From Nocardioides sp. cx-173 (GTDB lineage: Bacteria; Actinomycetota; Actinomycetes; Propionibacteriales; Nocardioidaceae): 64,000 bases of DNA. The stretch covers positions 4,280,501 to 4,344,500 of the forward strand of contig NZ_CP088262.1 in the NCBI RefSeq assembly GCF_021117365.1. Reading direction: 5' to 3'. The notes under the pieces are model-generated. The model worked only from the letters and a program-made list of their open reading frames with translations. It was not told the origin of the DNA and ran no database searches. Below are positions 34,689-42,444 of the stretch, one piece after another (within the stretch, counting starts at the first letter, position 1; every line of letters begins with the position of its first letter). The translations under genes and the position numbers were made by a program.

Positions 34689-35432
34689 ATGAGCCAGGAG
34701 CCCGACGCCGACGCCGCGAGCGAGACGCGGGGCCTGCTCACGCTGGACGAGCTCACCGCCCGGGTCGGCATGAGCGTGCGCAACGTGCGGTTCTACACGA
34801 CCAAGGGCCTGGTGCCGCCGCCGATCCGGCGTGGCCGCTCGGGCTACTACACCTCCGACCACGTGGCCCGGCTGGAGTTGGTCAAGGAGCTGCAGAGCCA
34901 CGGGTTCACGCTCGCCGCGATCGAGGGCTACCTGGCAGGGATCCCGACGGAGGCCAGCCCCGAGGACATCGCGCTACGGCGCTCGATGCTCGCGCCCTGG
35001 CAGGCCGGCCGCCCCGTCGTACTCTCGCGAGACGAGCTAGTCCGCCGCTGCGACCGGGACGTCTCCGCCGAGGACCTGCAGGTCCTGGAGGCGCTCGGCA
35101 TCGTCGTACCGGCGGGGTCGGACGCCTTCGAGGTCGCCGAGTCCCAGCTGTCGGTCGGGGTGGCGCTGCTCGACCTGGGCTACCCGCTCGAGGCCGCCGT
35201 GGCGACCGGTGAAATCTACCGCCGCCACGGTCGCGAGATCGCCCATGAGCTGTACGACGTGTTCCGTCGCATGGTCTGGCCCGTCTACCGCGAGTCCGGC
35301 GCGACCCCGGAGACCGTGCAGACCGTCGTCGAGCGGCTCAAGCCCCTCTCGATCGCCAGCCTGGTCTCCGCCTACGAGGCCGGCATGGACGAGACCAAGC
35401 GCGAGAACATCGCTCGCAAGGCGCGCGGCTGA
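34689..35432 (+). CDS. MerR family transcriptional regulator
   Basis: This 247-residue regulator has a MerR winged helix-turn-helix at residues ~20-85: [29 protein letters not shown], then [29 protein letters not shown]. The remaining ~160 residues are a helical effector domain without the metal-binding cysteines of classic MerR. A fatty acyl or CoA ligand would fit its place divergent from fadA-fadB. AGGAGG lies five bases before the ATG. A perfect inverted repeat lies between it and fadA. Regulation of beta-oxidation by a MerR rather than TetR/FadR protein is the notable point. Confidence 0.88.
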   Translation: MSQEPDADAASETRGLLTLDELTARVGMSVRNVRFYTTKGLVPPPIRRGRSGYYTSDHVARLELVKELQSHGFTLAAIEGYLAGIPTEASPEDIALRRSMLAPWQAGRPVVLSRDELVRRCDRDVSAEDLQVLEALGIVVPAGSDAFEVAESQLSVGVALLDLGYPLEAAVATGEIYRRHGREIAHELYDVFRRMVWPVYRESGATPETVQTVVERLKPLSIASLVSAYEAGMDETKRENIARKARG

Positions 35433-35472
35433 GGGCAGGTGCCGCTCGCCGGGGCCGTGAGCTCGACCCGTG

Positions 35473-35498
35473 AGTTTCACCGGGTGCCCGGTGAAACT
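35473..35498. repeat. Short perfect hairpin (AGTTTCACCGGG family), copy 1
   Basis: Twelve-base arms AGTTTCACCGGG and CCCGGTGAAACT enclose a two-base loop (TG). It lies 40 bases after the MerR stop codon. An almost identical hairpin follows 36 bases later. Confidence 0.8.
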
Positions 35499-35533
35499 GG
35501 TGGCTCCCCGACAAAGTTTCATACGGGAGGCGT

Positions 35534-35561
35534 GAGTTTCACCGGGTCCCCGGTGAAACTC
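35534..35561. repeat. Short perfect hairpin (AGTTTCACCGGG family), copy 2
   Basis: Thirteen-base arms GAGTTTCACCGGG and CCCGGTGAAACTC enclose TC. Both copies are preceded by CGTG in the same orientation. They lie between convergent genes and may act as paired terminators. Confidence 0.8.
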
Positions 35562-35584
35562 CTCAGCCCCCACCCGCGCCGAAA

Positions 35585-35610
35585 CGCCCGCCACCGTGAG
35601 GTGACGGGCG
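35585..35610 (-). terminator. Hairpin after the DEAD-box helicase gene
   Basis: CGCCCG and CACC pair with GGTG and CGGGCG across one mismatch, with a GTGA tetraloop. It lies 17 bases past the helicase stop codon. Confidence 0.6.
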
Positions 35611-35627
35611 CTTCGAGGAGTGCGGGG

Positions 35628-37091
35628 TCAGCGACGACCGGAGCTGAACGACGCCGCGGTGTGGCCGCCGCCCGAGGAGGACGCCGAGCCGCCGCGCGAG
35701 CGACCGCCGCCGGAGCGACCGCCGCCGGCCTTGGGGGCCGCCGACTGGGCGGACCCGCCGCGGCCGCGGCCGCCACCGCCACCGGACTTGGGCTGGCCGC
35801 CGGAGCGACCGCCGCCACCGCCGCCACCGGAACGACGGCGCGGGCCGCTGCCGGCCGGGCGCGAGCCCGACGTCTCGGGACGGTCGAGCTCGATGCCGCC
35901 GACGACCACGGTGCGCTCGCCGGGGGCGAGCGTGGCCAGCATCGGGTGGGCGGCGTTGTCGATGCGCGTGGTGGTCGGCTTGATGCCGGCCGCGCGGGTC
36001 AGCTGGCGCACGTCGCGCACCTGGTCGTCGGTCATCAGCGTGATGACGGTGCCGGCGGCACCGGCACGCGCCGTACGGCCCGAGCGGTGCAGGTAGGCCT
36101 TGTGCTCGGTCGGCGGGTCGGCGTGGACCACGAGGGCCACGTCGTCGACGTGGATGCCGCGGGCGGCGATGTCGGTCGCGACCAGGGTCGTGGCCTTGCC
36201 GGAGTGGAACATCTCCATGTTGCGCGTGCGCGCGTTCTGGCTGAGGTTCCCGTGCAGGTCGACCGAGGGCACGCCGGACTTGTTCAGCTGGCGGGCCAGC
36301 GCCTTGGCGCCGTGCTTGGTGCGGGTGAAGACGACCGTCCGGCCCGGCGCGCTGGTCAGGTCGACCAGGACCGAGATCCGGTGCTCGCGATCCACGTGCA
36401 GGACGTGGTGGTCCATCGTCGACACCGGCGACTGCGCCGAGTCGGCCTCGTGGACCTTCGGCGAGTGCAGGAACCGCTTGACCAGGACGTCGATCGCCTT
36501 GTCGAGCGTGGCCGAGAAGAGCAGGCGCTGCCCGGACTGCGGGGTCTTGTCCATGATCCGGCGTACGGCGGGCAGGAAGCCGAGGTCGGCCATGTGGTCG
36601 GCCTCGTCGAGCACGGTGACCTCGATGTTGCCGAGGTCGAGGTGGCCCTGCTGCATGAGGTCCTCGAGGCGACCGGGGCAGGCGACGACGATGTCGACGC
36701 CCTTGCGGAGGCCCTGCACCTGCGGGTTCTGGCCGACGCCGCCGAAGACGGTGATCGTCGAGAAGCCGGCGGCCTGGGCCAGCGGCTGCAGGGCGGCGTG
36801 GATCTGGCCGACGAGCTCGCGGGTCGGCGCCAGGATCAGCGCGCGGGGCGACTTGGGCGCCGCGCGGCGACCGCTGTCGCTCAGGCGGGAGATCATCGGC
36901 AGCAGGAACGCGTAGGTCTTGCCGGAGCCGGTGCGGCCACGGCCGAGGACGTCACGGCCGGCGAGCGAGTCAGGCAGCGTCGCGGCCTGGATCGGGGTCG
37001 GGACGGTGATGCCGTTCTTGGTCAGGATGGCGACGAGCGCGGAGGGGACGCCGAGCTCGGCGAAGGAAGGAACAGAGTTCACAGAAGTCAC
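35628..37091 (-). CDS. DEAD-box ATP-dependent RNA helicase with a Gly/Arg-rich tail
   Basis: This is a 487-residue RNA helicase. The motifs in order are the Q-motif TPIQAATLP, motif I GRTGSGKT, motif Ia APTRELVGQ, motif II DEAD (VLDEADHMADLGF), motif III SAT, and the C-lobe motifs TDIAARGIHV and HRSGRTARAG. The core ends near residue 395. From about 410 the tail is rich in Gly, Arg and Ser (RGG-like blocks), suited to RNA binding. It resembles RhlE/DeaD-type helicases that help ribosome assembly and cold adaptation. The start is a GTG with no clear ribosome binding site. Confidence 0.93.
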   Translation of the reverse strand: MTSVNSVPSFAELGVPSALVAILTKNGITVPTPIQAATLPDSLAGRDVLGRGRTGSGKTYAFLLPMISRLSDSGRRAAPKSPRALILAPTRELVGQIHAALQPLAQAAGFSTITVFGGVGQNPQVQGLRKGVDIVVACPGRLEDLMQQGHLDLGNIEVTVLDEADHMADLGFLPAVRRIMDKTPQSGQRLLFSATLDKAIDVLVKRFLHSPKVHEADSAQSPVSTMDHHVLHVDREHRISVLVDLTSAPGRTVVFTRTKHGAKALARQLNKSGVPSVDLHGNLSQNARTRNMEMFHSGKATTLVATDIAARGIHVDDVALVVHADPPTEHKAYLHRSGRTARAGAAGTVITLMTDDQVRDVRQLTRAAGIKPTTTRIDNAAHPMLATLAPGERTVVVGGIELDRPETSGSRPAGSGPRRRSGGGGGGGRSGGQPKSGGGGGRGRGGSAQSAAPKAGGGRSGGGRSRGGSASSSGGGHTAASFSSGRR

Positions 37092-37277
37092 TAACGTTGG
37101 TGTGTCTCACCAAGCTGGCCCGTCGGCGACGGGCGGAAAGCATGTGCCTCACGAAGGAGGGGCGCGACCCGAGACGAGAAGTTCCGGTGCGCGCAGGAGC
37201 TCGAGGCAAGACTGAACGAGCTGCTGGGTAAGACCCTAGAGCAATCGCGCACCCAACCCCGCATTGCGACGCCTCCC

Positions 37278-37283
37278 TAGGGT
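37278..37283 (+). promoter_or_regulatory. Leaderless -10 box (TAGGGT)
   Basis: TAGGGT followed by six bases and the ATG of the NAD(P)-binding protein gene. A GTG immediately after the box would be too close to be used. Confidence 0.5.
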
Positions 37284-37289
37284 GTGAGC

Positions 37290-38174
37290 ATGACCACCGT
37301 CCTCGTCACCGGCGCCACGGGCTTCGTCGGTCGCCGGCTCGTGCCCGAGCTCGTCGAGCGCGGGCACGCGGTGCGCGCGATGACCCGCCGCCCCGATGCG
37401 TACGACGGTCCGGGCGAGGCCGTGGCCGGCGACGTCCACGACCCCGCCAGCCTGGAGCGGGCGCTCGCGGGCGTGGACGTCGCGGTCTACCTCGTGCACT
37501 CGCTCGACGACGACGACTTCGAGCGCAAGGACGCGGAGGCGGCCACGGCGTTCGGGCGCGCCGCGGCGGGCGCCGGCGTACGCCAGATCGTCTACCTCGG
37601 CGGGCTCGGCGCCGACGGCGACGACCTGTCGGCCCACCTCCGCTCGCGTCGCGAGGTCGAGAGGCTGCTCGGCGAGGCCGGGGTGCCGGTGACCGTGCTG
37701 CGCGCCGCGATCGTCGTCGGCGCGGGGGGCATCTCGTGGGAGATGACCCGGCAGCTGGTGAAGAACCTCCCCGCGATGGTGGTGCCCCGGTGGGCCGCCA
37801 CCCGCACGCAGCCGATCGCGATCTCCGACGTCGTGCGCTACCTCGCCGGCGTCGTCGACGTACCCGAGGCGCTGGGCCGGGTCTACGAGATCGGCGGCGC
37901 CGACCGGCTCAGCTACGTCGAGATGCTGCAGCAGGCCTCGCAGGTCATGAACGGCCGGACCGCCAAGGTCGTCCAGGTCCCCGTGCTGACCCCGAAGCTG
38001 TCGTCGTACTGGATCTCTTTCGTCACCAACGTCGACGTCACCACCGGCCGCAACCTGATCGACTCCATGGGGACCGAGGTGATCGTCACCGACGACGCCA
38101 TCCGCGAGCTGGTCCCGGGTGAGCCGTTGACCTACACGCAGGCGGTCGAGGCTGCGATCCGCGAGTCGGCGTAG
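37290..38174 (+). CDS. NAD(P)-binding atypical SDR (NmrA-like)
   Basis: This is a 294-residue extended/atypical short-chain dehydrogenase. The cofactor motif is TGATGFVGRRLVPEL, followed by AMTRRPDAY, an Arg-containing loop that favours NADP. VYLVHSL and QIVYLGGLGAD follow, but no YxxxK catalytic pair is evident where a classical SDR would have it. It therefore resembles the NAD(P)H-binding NmrA-like or YbjT-type proteins that sense redox cofactors or act on quinones. The C-terminal part (YWISFVTNVDVTTGRNLIDSM) is typical of that actinobacterial family. It ends three bases from the convergent CPBP gene. Confidence 0.85.
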   Translation: MTTVLVTGATGFVGRRLVPELVERGHAVRAMTRRPDAYDGPGEAVAGDVHDPASLERALAGVDVAVYLVHSLDDDDFERKDAEAATAFGRAAAGAGVRQIVYLGGLGADGDDLSAHLRSRREVERLLGEAGVPVTVLRAAIVVGAGGISWEMTRQLVKNLPAMVVPRWAATRTQPIAISDVVRYLAGVVDVPEALGRVYEIGGADRLSYVEMLQQASQVMNGRTAKVVQVPVLTPKLSSYWISFVTNVDVTTGRNLIDSMGTEVIVTDDAIRELVPGEPLTYTQAVEAAIRESA

Positions 38175-38177
38175 CGC

Positions 38178-38864
38178 TCACCCGAAGAGCAGCGGCAGCG
38201 CGAAGAGCATGGTCAGCGACCAGGTGCAGTGGGTCAGGATCGGCGCCAGGATGCCCCCCGACGCCCGGCGCTGGAGGCCGACGATCAGGCCGAGCAGGAT
38301 CGCGGCGAAGGACAGCATCACGTTGCCCGACGCCAGCGTGGCCACGAAGTAGGCCAGCGTCGTCCAGAGCACCGGCCGACGCGGGATGGCTGCGTAGGCC
38401 GCGCCGCGGAAGAAGAGCTCCTCGGCCACGCCGTTGACCGCGGTGATGACGACCAGCAGGGGCAGCGATCCCTGGTCGGCGAAGTCGAGGATGGAGCTGA
38501 CCTGACGCTCCAGCGGGTCGATGGTGCGCACGAGCAGGCCGCCGACCACGAACACCGCGGACAGCGCCAGGCCGATCAGGATCGGGGTGAGGACCGGCCG
38601 GACGTGCGTCTCACGGCGCTGGATCCGGCCCAGGTGCAGCGGACCGGAGGCGAAAGCCCCGACCGCCCAGACGGCCGCGAGGCCGAAGGTCGCGGGGTAG
38701 AACCACCGGCTGCCCGGGTCGATGCGCAGCGACAGCCCCAGCACCACGGCGCCGATCAGGACGAAGGCGACGGTGACCAGCTGGCGGCGCCGCAGCGCCT
38801 GCGGGGTCTCCCGGTGGTCGCGGGGCACGACGTCCCACAACGACCGCTCGAGCCACGTACGCAC
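38178..38864 (-). CDS. CPBP family intramembrane metalloprotease
   Basis: This is a 228-residue polytopic membrane protein with about six hydrophobic segments. The ABI/CPBP (Rce1-like) motifs are seen as NGVAEELFFRGAAYA (motif 1, EExxxR) and ILAPILTHCTWSLTML near the C-terminus (motif with the metal-binding His). The N-terminal ~35 residues are charged and cytoplasmic. Members cleave membrane-bound peptides or, in some bacteria, have no known substrate. I chose the GTG with GAGGGG about eight bases upstream rather than the GTG three codons earlier, which touches that site. Confidence 0.85.
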   Translation of the reverse strand: MRTWLERSLWDVVPRDHRETPQALRRRQLVTVAFVLIGAVVLGLSLRIDPGSRWFYPATFGLAAVWAVGAFASGPLHLGRIQRRETHVRPVLTPILIGLALSAVFVVGGLLVRTIDPLERQVSSILDFADQGSLPLLVVITAVNGVAEELFFRGAAYAAIPRRPVLWTTLAYFVATLASGNVMLSFAAILLGLIVGLQRRASGGILAPILTHCTWSLTMLFALPLLFG

Positions 38865-38931
38865 ACAGATCACCCCTCGCCGTAGGACTCTACGGGCGAG
38901 GGGTGAGCGTGCTGGAACGGTGTGACGAGGA

Positions 38932-39126
38932 CTACTTCTTGAAGGCGTCCTTGACGTCTCCGGCGGCGTCCTTGACCTTCTCGACGCCGTCCTTCATCGA
39001 GGCGCTGGCCTGGTCGCCCTTGCCCTCGGCCTCGAGGTTCTCGTCACCCGTGGCCTTGCCGGTGCCCTCCTTGGCCTTGCCGCCGAGGTCCTCGGCCTTG
39101 TTGCTCAGCTTGTCGTCCAGTCCCAT
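38932..39126 (-). CDS. CsbD family stress protein
   Basis: This is a 64-residue, hydrophilic, Lys/Asp/Glu/Ala-rich protein. It matches CsbD-type proteins (LSNKAEDLGGKAKEGTGKATGDENLEAEGKGDQ), which accumulate under general or osmotic stress in other bacteria. The rest is a helical LEA-like stretch (KDGVEKVKDAAGDVKDAFKK). CTGGAGG lies before the ATG. The flavin monooxygenase frame upstream runs 83 bases into this gene in another frame, so the two genes overlap. Function is inferred from the family only. Confidence 0.85.
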   Translation of the reverse strand: MGLDDKLSNKAEDLGGKAKEGTGKATGDENLEAEGKGDQASASMKDGVEKVKDAAGDVKDAFKK

Positions 39127-40621
39127 CGCTACCTCCAGGGTTGTGCGGGTACGCCGCCGGGCGGATGCCCGCGGACGTCCCTCCAGTGAACGTCAGAACG
39201 CCGTCCTCCACTTCACCCCGGCGGATGGTCCGCAGGTCCGTGACGTAGTTCTGCTTCAGCAGCCAGGGCGCCCGGTCGCCCTGCTTGGGCAGCCGGTCGA
39301 GGTCGCGCAGCACGTAGCCGGCCTTGAAGTCGAGGAACGGCTGCTCGCCCACCGACGGGTCGCGCACCGCGACGACCGACGTGGCGCCGCGCTCGTCGAG
39401 GTGCCGCAGCAGCCGGCACACGTAGTCGGCGACCAGGTCGGCCTTGAGCGTCCACGAGGCGTTGGTGTAGCCGATCGTGTAGGCGAAGTTCGGGACGCCG
39501 CTGAGCATCAGCGCCTTGTAGGCCATCGTCCGCGACAGCTCCACCGGCACGCCGTCCACCTCGAGGTCGATGCCGCCGAAGGGCAGCAGCCGCAGCCCCG
39601 TCGCGGTCACGACCAGGTCGGCCTCGAGCTCGCGCCCGGACGTCAGCCGGATGCCGCCCTCGGTGAAGGTCTCGATGGTGTCGGTGACGACGGCGGCCGT
39701 GCCGCGACGCAGGGCCTTGAACAGGTCGCCGTCCGGCACGAAGCAGACCCGCTGGTCCCAGGGGTCGTAGACCGGCTTGAAGTGCTCGTCGACGTCCATG
39801 CCGTCGGGCAGCTGCTTGGCGGTCTGGCTGCGGATGACCCGCTTGACGAGCCCGGGCCGGCGCCGGCTCAGCTGGTAGAACCCGATCGCGGTGAGGATGT
39901 TGGACCAGCGGACGGCCGGGTAGGCCAGCCGCTGCGGCAGGCGCCTGAGCAGCCGGGCCAGCGGATCGCGGCCCGCCCGGGAGAGCACGTACGTCGGCGA
40001 GCGCTGCAGCATGGTGACGTGCGCGGCCGTCTCGGCCATCGCGGGGACCAGCGTGATCGCCGTGGCCCCGCTGCCGATCACCACGACCCGCTTGCCGGCG
40101 TGGTCCAGGTCCTCCGGCCAGTGCTGCGGATGCACGATCTCGCCACCGAACCGCTCCTGGCCCGGCAGCTCGGGCGCGTAGCCCTGCTCGTAGTCGTAGT
40201 AGCCCGAGCACGCCCACAGGAAGCTCGTCGTGATCGTCACGGGCTCGCCGTCGCGCTCGACCTCCACCGTCCATCGCGCGGTCTCGGAGTCCCAGCTGGC
40301 CCTGGTGACGCGGTGCCGGTAGCGGATCAGCTCGTCGACGCCGTACTCGCGCGCGACCGTGCGCAGGTAGTCCAGGATCAGCGGCCCGTCGGCCAGCGCG
40401 GTGTCGCCGGGCCACGGCCGCCAGTGGAAGCCGAAAGTGAACATGTCGGAGTCCGAGCGGATGCCGGGGTAGCGGAAGAGGTCCCAGGTCCCGCCGCTGC
40501 GCTCACGGCTCTCCAGCACCGCCACGGTGCGGCCCGGGTGCTCGGTGCGCAGGCGGCAGGCCGCGCCGATCCCCGCCAGGCCGGCGCCGACCACCAGGAC
40601 GTCCACGTGCTCGGTGCTCAT
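39044..40621 (-). CDS. Flavin-containing monooxygenase (Baeyer-Villiger type)
   Basis: This is a 525-residue FAD/NADPH monooxygenase. The FAD loop is VVGAGLAGIGAACRL. GGTWDLFRYPGIRSDSDMFTFGFHW follows, and the NADPH motif is VVVIGSGATAITLVPAM. The family core ends near residue 490, after LLKQNYVTDLRTIRRGEVEDGVLTF. The last ~35 residues (Gly/Gln/Arg-rich) are read from the upstream part of the CsbD gene in a different frame and look like fortuitous extension. EthA-like and other BVMO-type proteins are the closest relatives; possible substrates are cyclic or long-chain ketones. The gene just upstream is a CoA transferase. Confidence 0.88.
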   Translation of the reverse strand: MSTEHVDVLVVGAGLAGIGAACRLRTEHPGRTVAVLESRERSGGTWDLFRYPGIRSDSDMFTFGFHWRPWPGDTALADGPLILDYLRTVAREYGVDELIRYRHRVTRASWDSETARWTVEVERDGEPVTITTSFLWACSGYYDYEQGYAPELPGQERFGGEIVHPQHWPEDLDHAGKRVVVIGSGATAITLVPAMAETAAHVTMLQRSPTYVLSRAGRDPLARLLRRLPQRLAYPAVRWSNILTAIGFYQLSRRRPGLVKRVIRSQTAKQLPDGMDVDEHFKPVYDPWDQRVCFVPDGDLFKALRRGTAAVVTDTIETFTEGGIRLTSGRELEADLVVTATGLRLLPFGGIDLEVDGVPVELSRTMAYKALMLSGVPNFAYTIGYTNASWTLKADLVADYVCRLLRHLDERGATSVVAVRDPSVGEQPFLDFKAGYVLRDLDRLPKQGDRAPWLLKQNYVTDLRTIRRGEVEDGVLTFTGGTSAGIRPAAYPHNPGGSDGTGRQAEQQGRGPRRQGQGGHRQGHG

Positions 40622-40643
40622 GCCCGGATCGTAGGGCGGGCGC

Positions 40644-41813
40644 TCACACCTGGACAGCGACCCCGCGGTCGATGAGGTCCTCGACGCCCGCGACGCCCCA
40701 GGCGGTGAGGGCGTCACGGGTGTGCTGGCCGGCGGCGGCCGACGGGGGCAGGCCCAGCGTCGCGGTCGTGCGGGAGAAGCGGGGGGCCGGCTGCGGCTGG
40801 ACCATGCCGTCGCGCTCCACGAAGGTGCCGCGGGCGCGCAGGTGCGGGTGCTCGAAGGCCTCGCTGATCGGGATGATCCCGGCGACGCAGGCATCGGTGC
40901 CCTCGAAGAGGGCCACCCACTCCGCCTGGGTGCGCGAGCGGAAGGTCTCGGTGAGAAGGGCCCGCATCTCGTCGTACCGCTCGGGCTCGCCCTGCCCGGG
41001 GCAGGTGTCCTTGACGCCGAGCGTCGTGACGAGCGCGTCGAAGAACTGCGGCTCGAGCGCGGCCACCGACAGGTGCCGCCCGTCGGAGGTCTCGTAGACG
41101 TCGTAGAACGGCACGCCGCCGTCGAGCAGGTTGGCGCCGCGCTCCTCGGTGAACCCGCCGCTCGCGAGGAAGGCCGCGGTCATGGCGTTCAGGTGCGCGG
41201 TTCCGTCGACGATCGCAGCGTCCACGACCTGGCCCCGGCCGGAGATCCTCGCCTCCAGGAGGGCGGCGAGGACGCCGATGACCAGGTACGTCGAGCCGCC
41301 GCCGAAGTCGCCGACCAGGTTGCTCGGGAAGTGCGGGCGGGCGGGGTCCTGCCCCATGCCGTGCAGCGCCCCGGTGATCGCGATGTAGTTCATGTCGTGT
41401 CCGGCGGACTGGGCCAGCGGCCCGTCCTGGCCCCACCCGGTCATGCGGCCGTAGACCAGCCGCTCGTTGACGGCGAGGCAGTCGTCCGGGCCCAGCCCGA
41501 GCCGCTCGGTCACGCCGGGGCGCATCCCCTCGACGACCACGTCGGCGCCGCGGACCAGCTCGAGGACGGTGGCGACCGCGTCGGGGTCCTTGAGGTTCAG
41601 GGCGACGCTGGGCCGGCCGCGGTTGAGCAGCATGCTAGAGCCTCCGGCGAGCGGCTGTCCGCCGGGACGCTCGACCCGGATCACGTCGGCGCCGAGGTCG
41701 GCCAGGATCATGCAGGCGTGCGGGCCGGGCCCGATGCCGGCGATCTCCACGACCTTCACCCCGCGCAGCGGCCCGGTGCCCTGACCCAGTTCGTACGTCA
41801 TGGCGGCGAGCAT
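40644..41813 (-). CDS. Class III CoA transferase (alpha-methylacyl-CoA racemase-like)
   Basis: This is a 389-residue CaiB/BaiF-family enzyme. LRGVKVVEIAGIGPGPHACMILADLGADVIRVERPGG is the signature N-terminus, and the catalytic Asp is in SAGHDMNYIAITGALHGMG. The pattern GPGPHACMILADLGADV, with HDMNY and GDFGGGS, is closest to alpha-methylacyl-CoA racemases (Mcr) that epimerise 2-methylacyl-CoAs of branched lipids and sterol side chains. An ATG four codons downstream is the alternative start; neither has a good ribosome binding site. It is divergent from the PadR gene across an operator-like palindrome. Confidence 0.9.
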   Translation of the reverse strand: MLAAMTYELGQGTGPLRGVKVVEIAGIGPGPHACMILADLGADVIRVERPGGQPLAGGSSMLLNRGRPSVALNLKDPDAVATVLELVRGADVVVEGMRPGVTERLGLGPDDCLAVNERLVYGRMTGWGQDGPLAQSAGHDMNYIAITGALHGMGQDPARPHFPSNLVGDFGGGSTYLVIGVLAALLEARISGRGQVVDAAIVDGTAHLNAMTAAFLASGGFTEERGANLLDGGVPFYDVYETSDGRHLSVAALEPQFFDALVTTLGVKDTCPGQGEPERYDEMRALLTETFRSRTQAEWVALFEGTDACVAGIIPISEAFEHPHLRARGTFVERDGMVQPQPAPRFSRTTATLGLPPSAAAGQHTRDALTAWGVAGVEDLIDRGVAVQV

Positions 41814-41858
41814 GACAGAGCCACTGTGACCGTGCCTGCGTGACCCGGGTCACCCCGC

Positions 41859-41884
41859 GTTGCAACTAGTTGCAACTAGTTGCA
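41859..41884. promoter_or_regulatory. Overlapping palindromes, candidate PadR operator
   Basis: TTGCAACTAGTTGCAA is a perfect 16-base palindrome. It overlaps a second half-site because TGCAACTAGT is repeated in tandem with a 10-base period, followed by TGCA. The period equals one helical turn, so two dimers could bind the same face. It lies between the divergent CoA-transferase and PadR starts. Confidence 0.7.
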
Positions 41885-41904
41885 TAGCCTGCCAGGCTGC
41901 GCCC

Positions 41905-42444
41905 ATGGCCCTCGAGCACGCCCTCCTCGTCGCGCTGCGGGAGCGGCCCGCGAGCGGGCTGGAGCTGGCCAAGCGCTTCAGCCGGTCGATCGGGTTCTTC
42001 TGGAGCGCCACCCACCAGCAGATCTACCGGGTGCTGGCGCGCATGGAGGCGGACGGCTGGCTGGCGGCGACCACCGTCGCGCAGGCGGGCAAGCCGGACA
42101 AGAAGGTGTACGACGTCACGCCGGCCGGCGCGGCCGCCCTGGCGCAGTGGCTGGCCGCGCCGACGCCTCCGCACGCGCTGCGCAGCGACCTCGCGGTGAA
42201 GATGCGCGGGGCGTCGTTCGGCGACCGTGAGGCGGTGCTGGACGTCGTCCGCGCCCACCTGGCCGACCACCACGCCCGGCTGGAGCACTACCGCCGGCTC
42301 ATGGAGCGCGACTACCCGGCACCCGACAACCCGGCGAGCCTGAGCGGGCTCGACCTGGACCACTACCTCGTGCTGCGTGGCGGGATCCTCACCGAGGAGA
42401 CCTGGGTGACGTGGCTGACCGAGTACCTGGAGGCTCACGCATGA
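41905..42444 (+). CDS. PadR family transcriptional regulator
   Basis: This is a 179-residue PadR protein. The winged helix-turn-helix covers residues 1-80: ALEHALLVALRERPASGLELAKRF, then GFFWSATHQQIYRVLARMEADGWL and KKVYDVTPAGAAALAQWL. The C-terminal ~90 residues are a PadR_C-like helical dimerisation domain. The start ATG lies close behind the tandem palindrome, so autorepression is likely. It overlaps the reductase gene (ATGA), so regulator and enzyme share a transcript. PadR proteins often sense aromatic or unsaturated acids. Confidence 0.9.
   Translation: MALEHALLVALRERPASGLELAKRFSRSIGFFWSATHQQIYRVLARMEADGWLAATTVAQAGKPDKKVYDVTPAGAAALAQWLAAPTPPHALRSDLAVKMRGASFGDREAVLDVVRAHLADHHARLEHYRRLMERDYPAPDNPASLSGLDLDHYLVLRGGILTEETWVTWLTEYLEAHA

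Noticed and set aside
35473..35561. An attachment site or integron-like recombination pair
   Set aside because: No integrase, tRNA gene or cassette boundary is nearby. The hairpins lie in an ordinary convergent gap.
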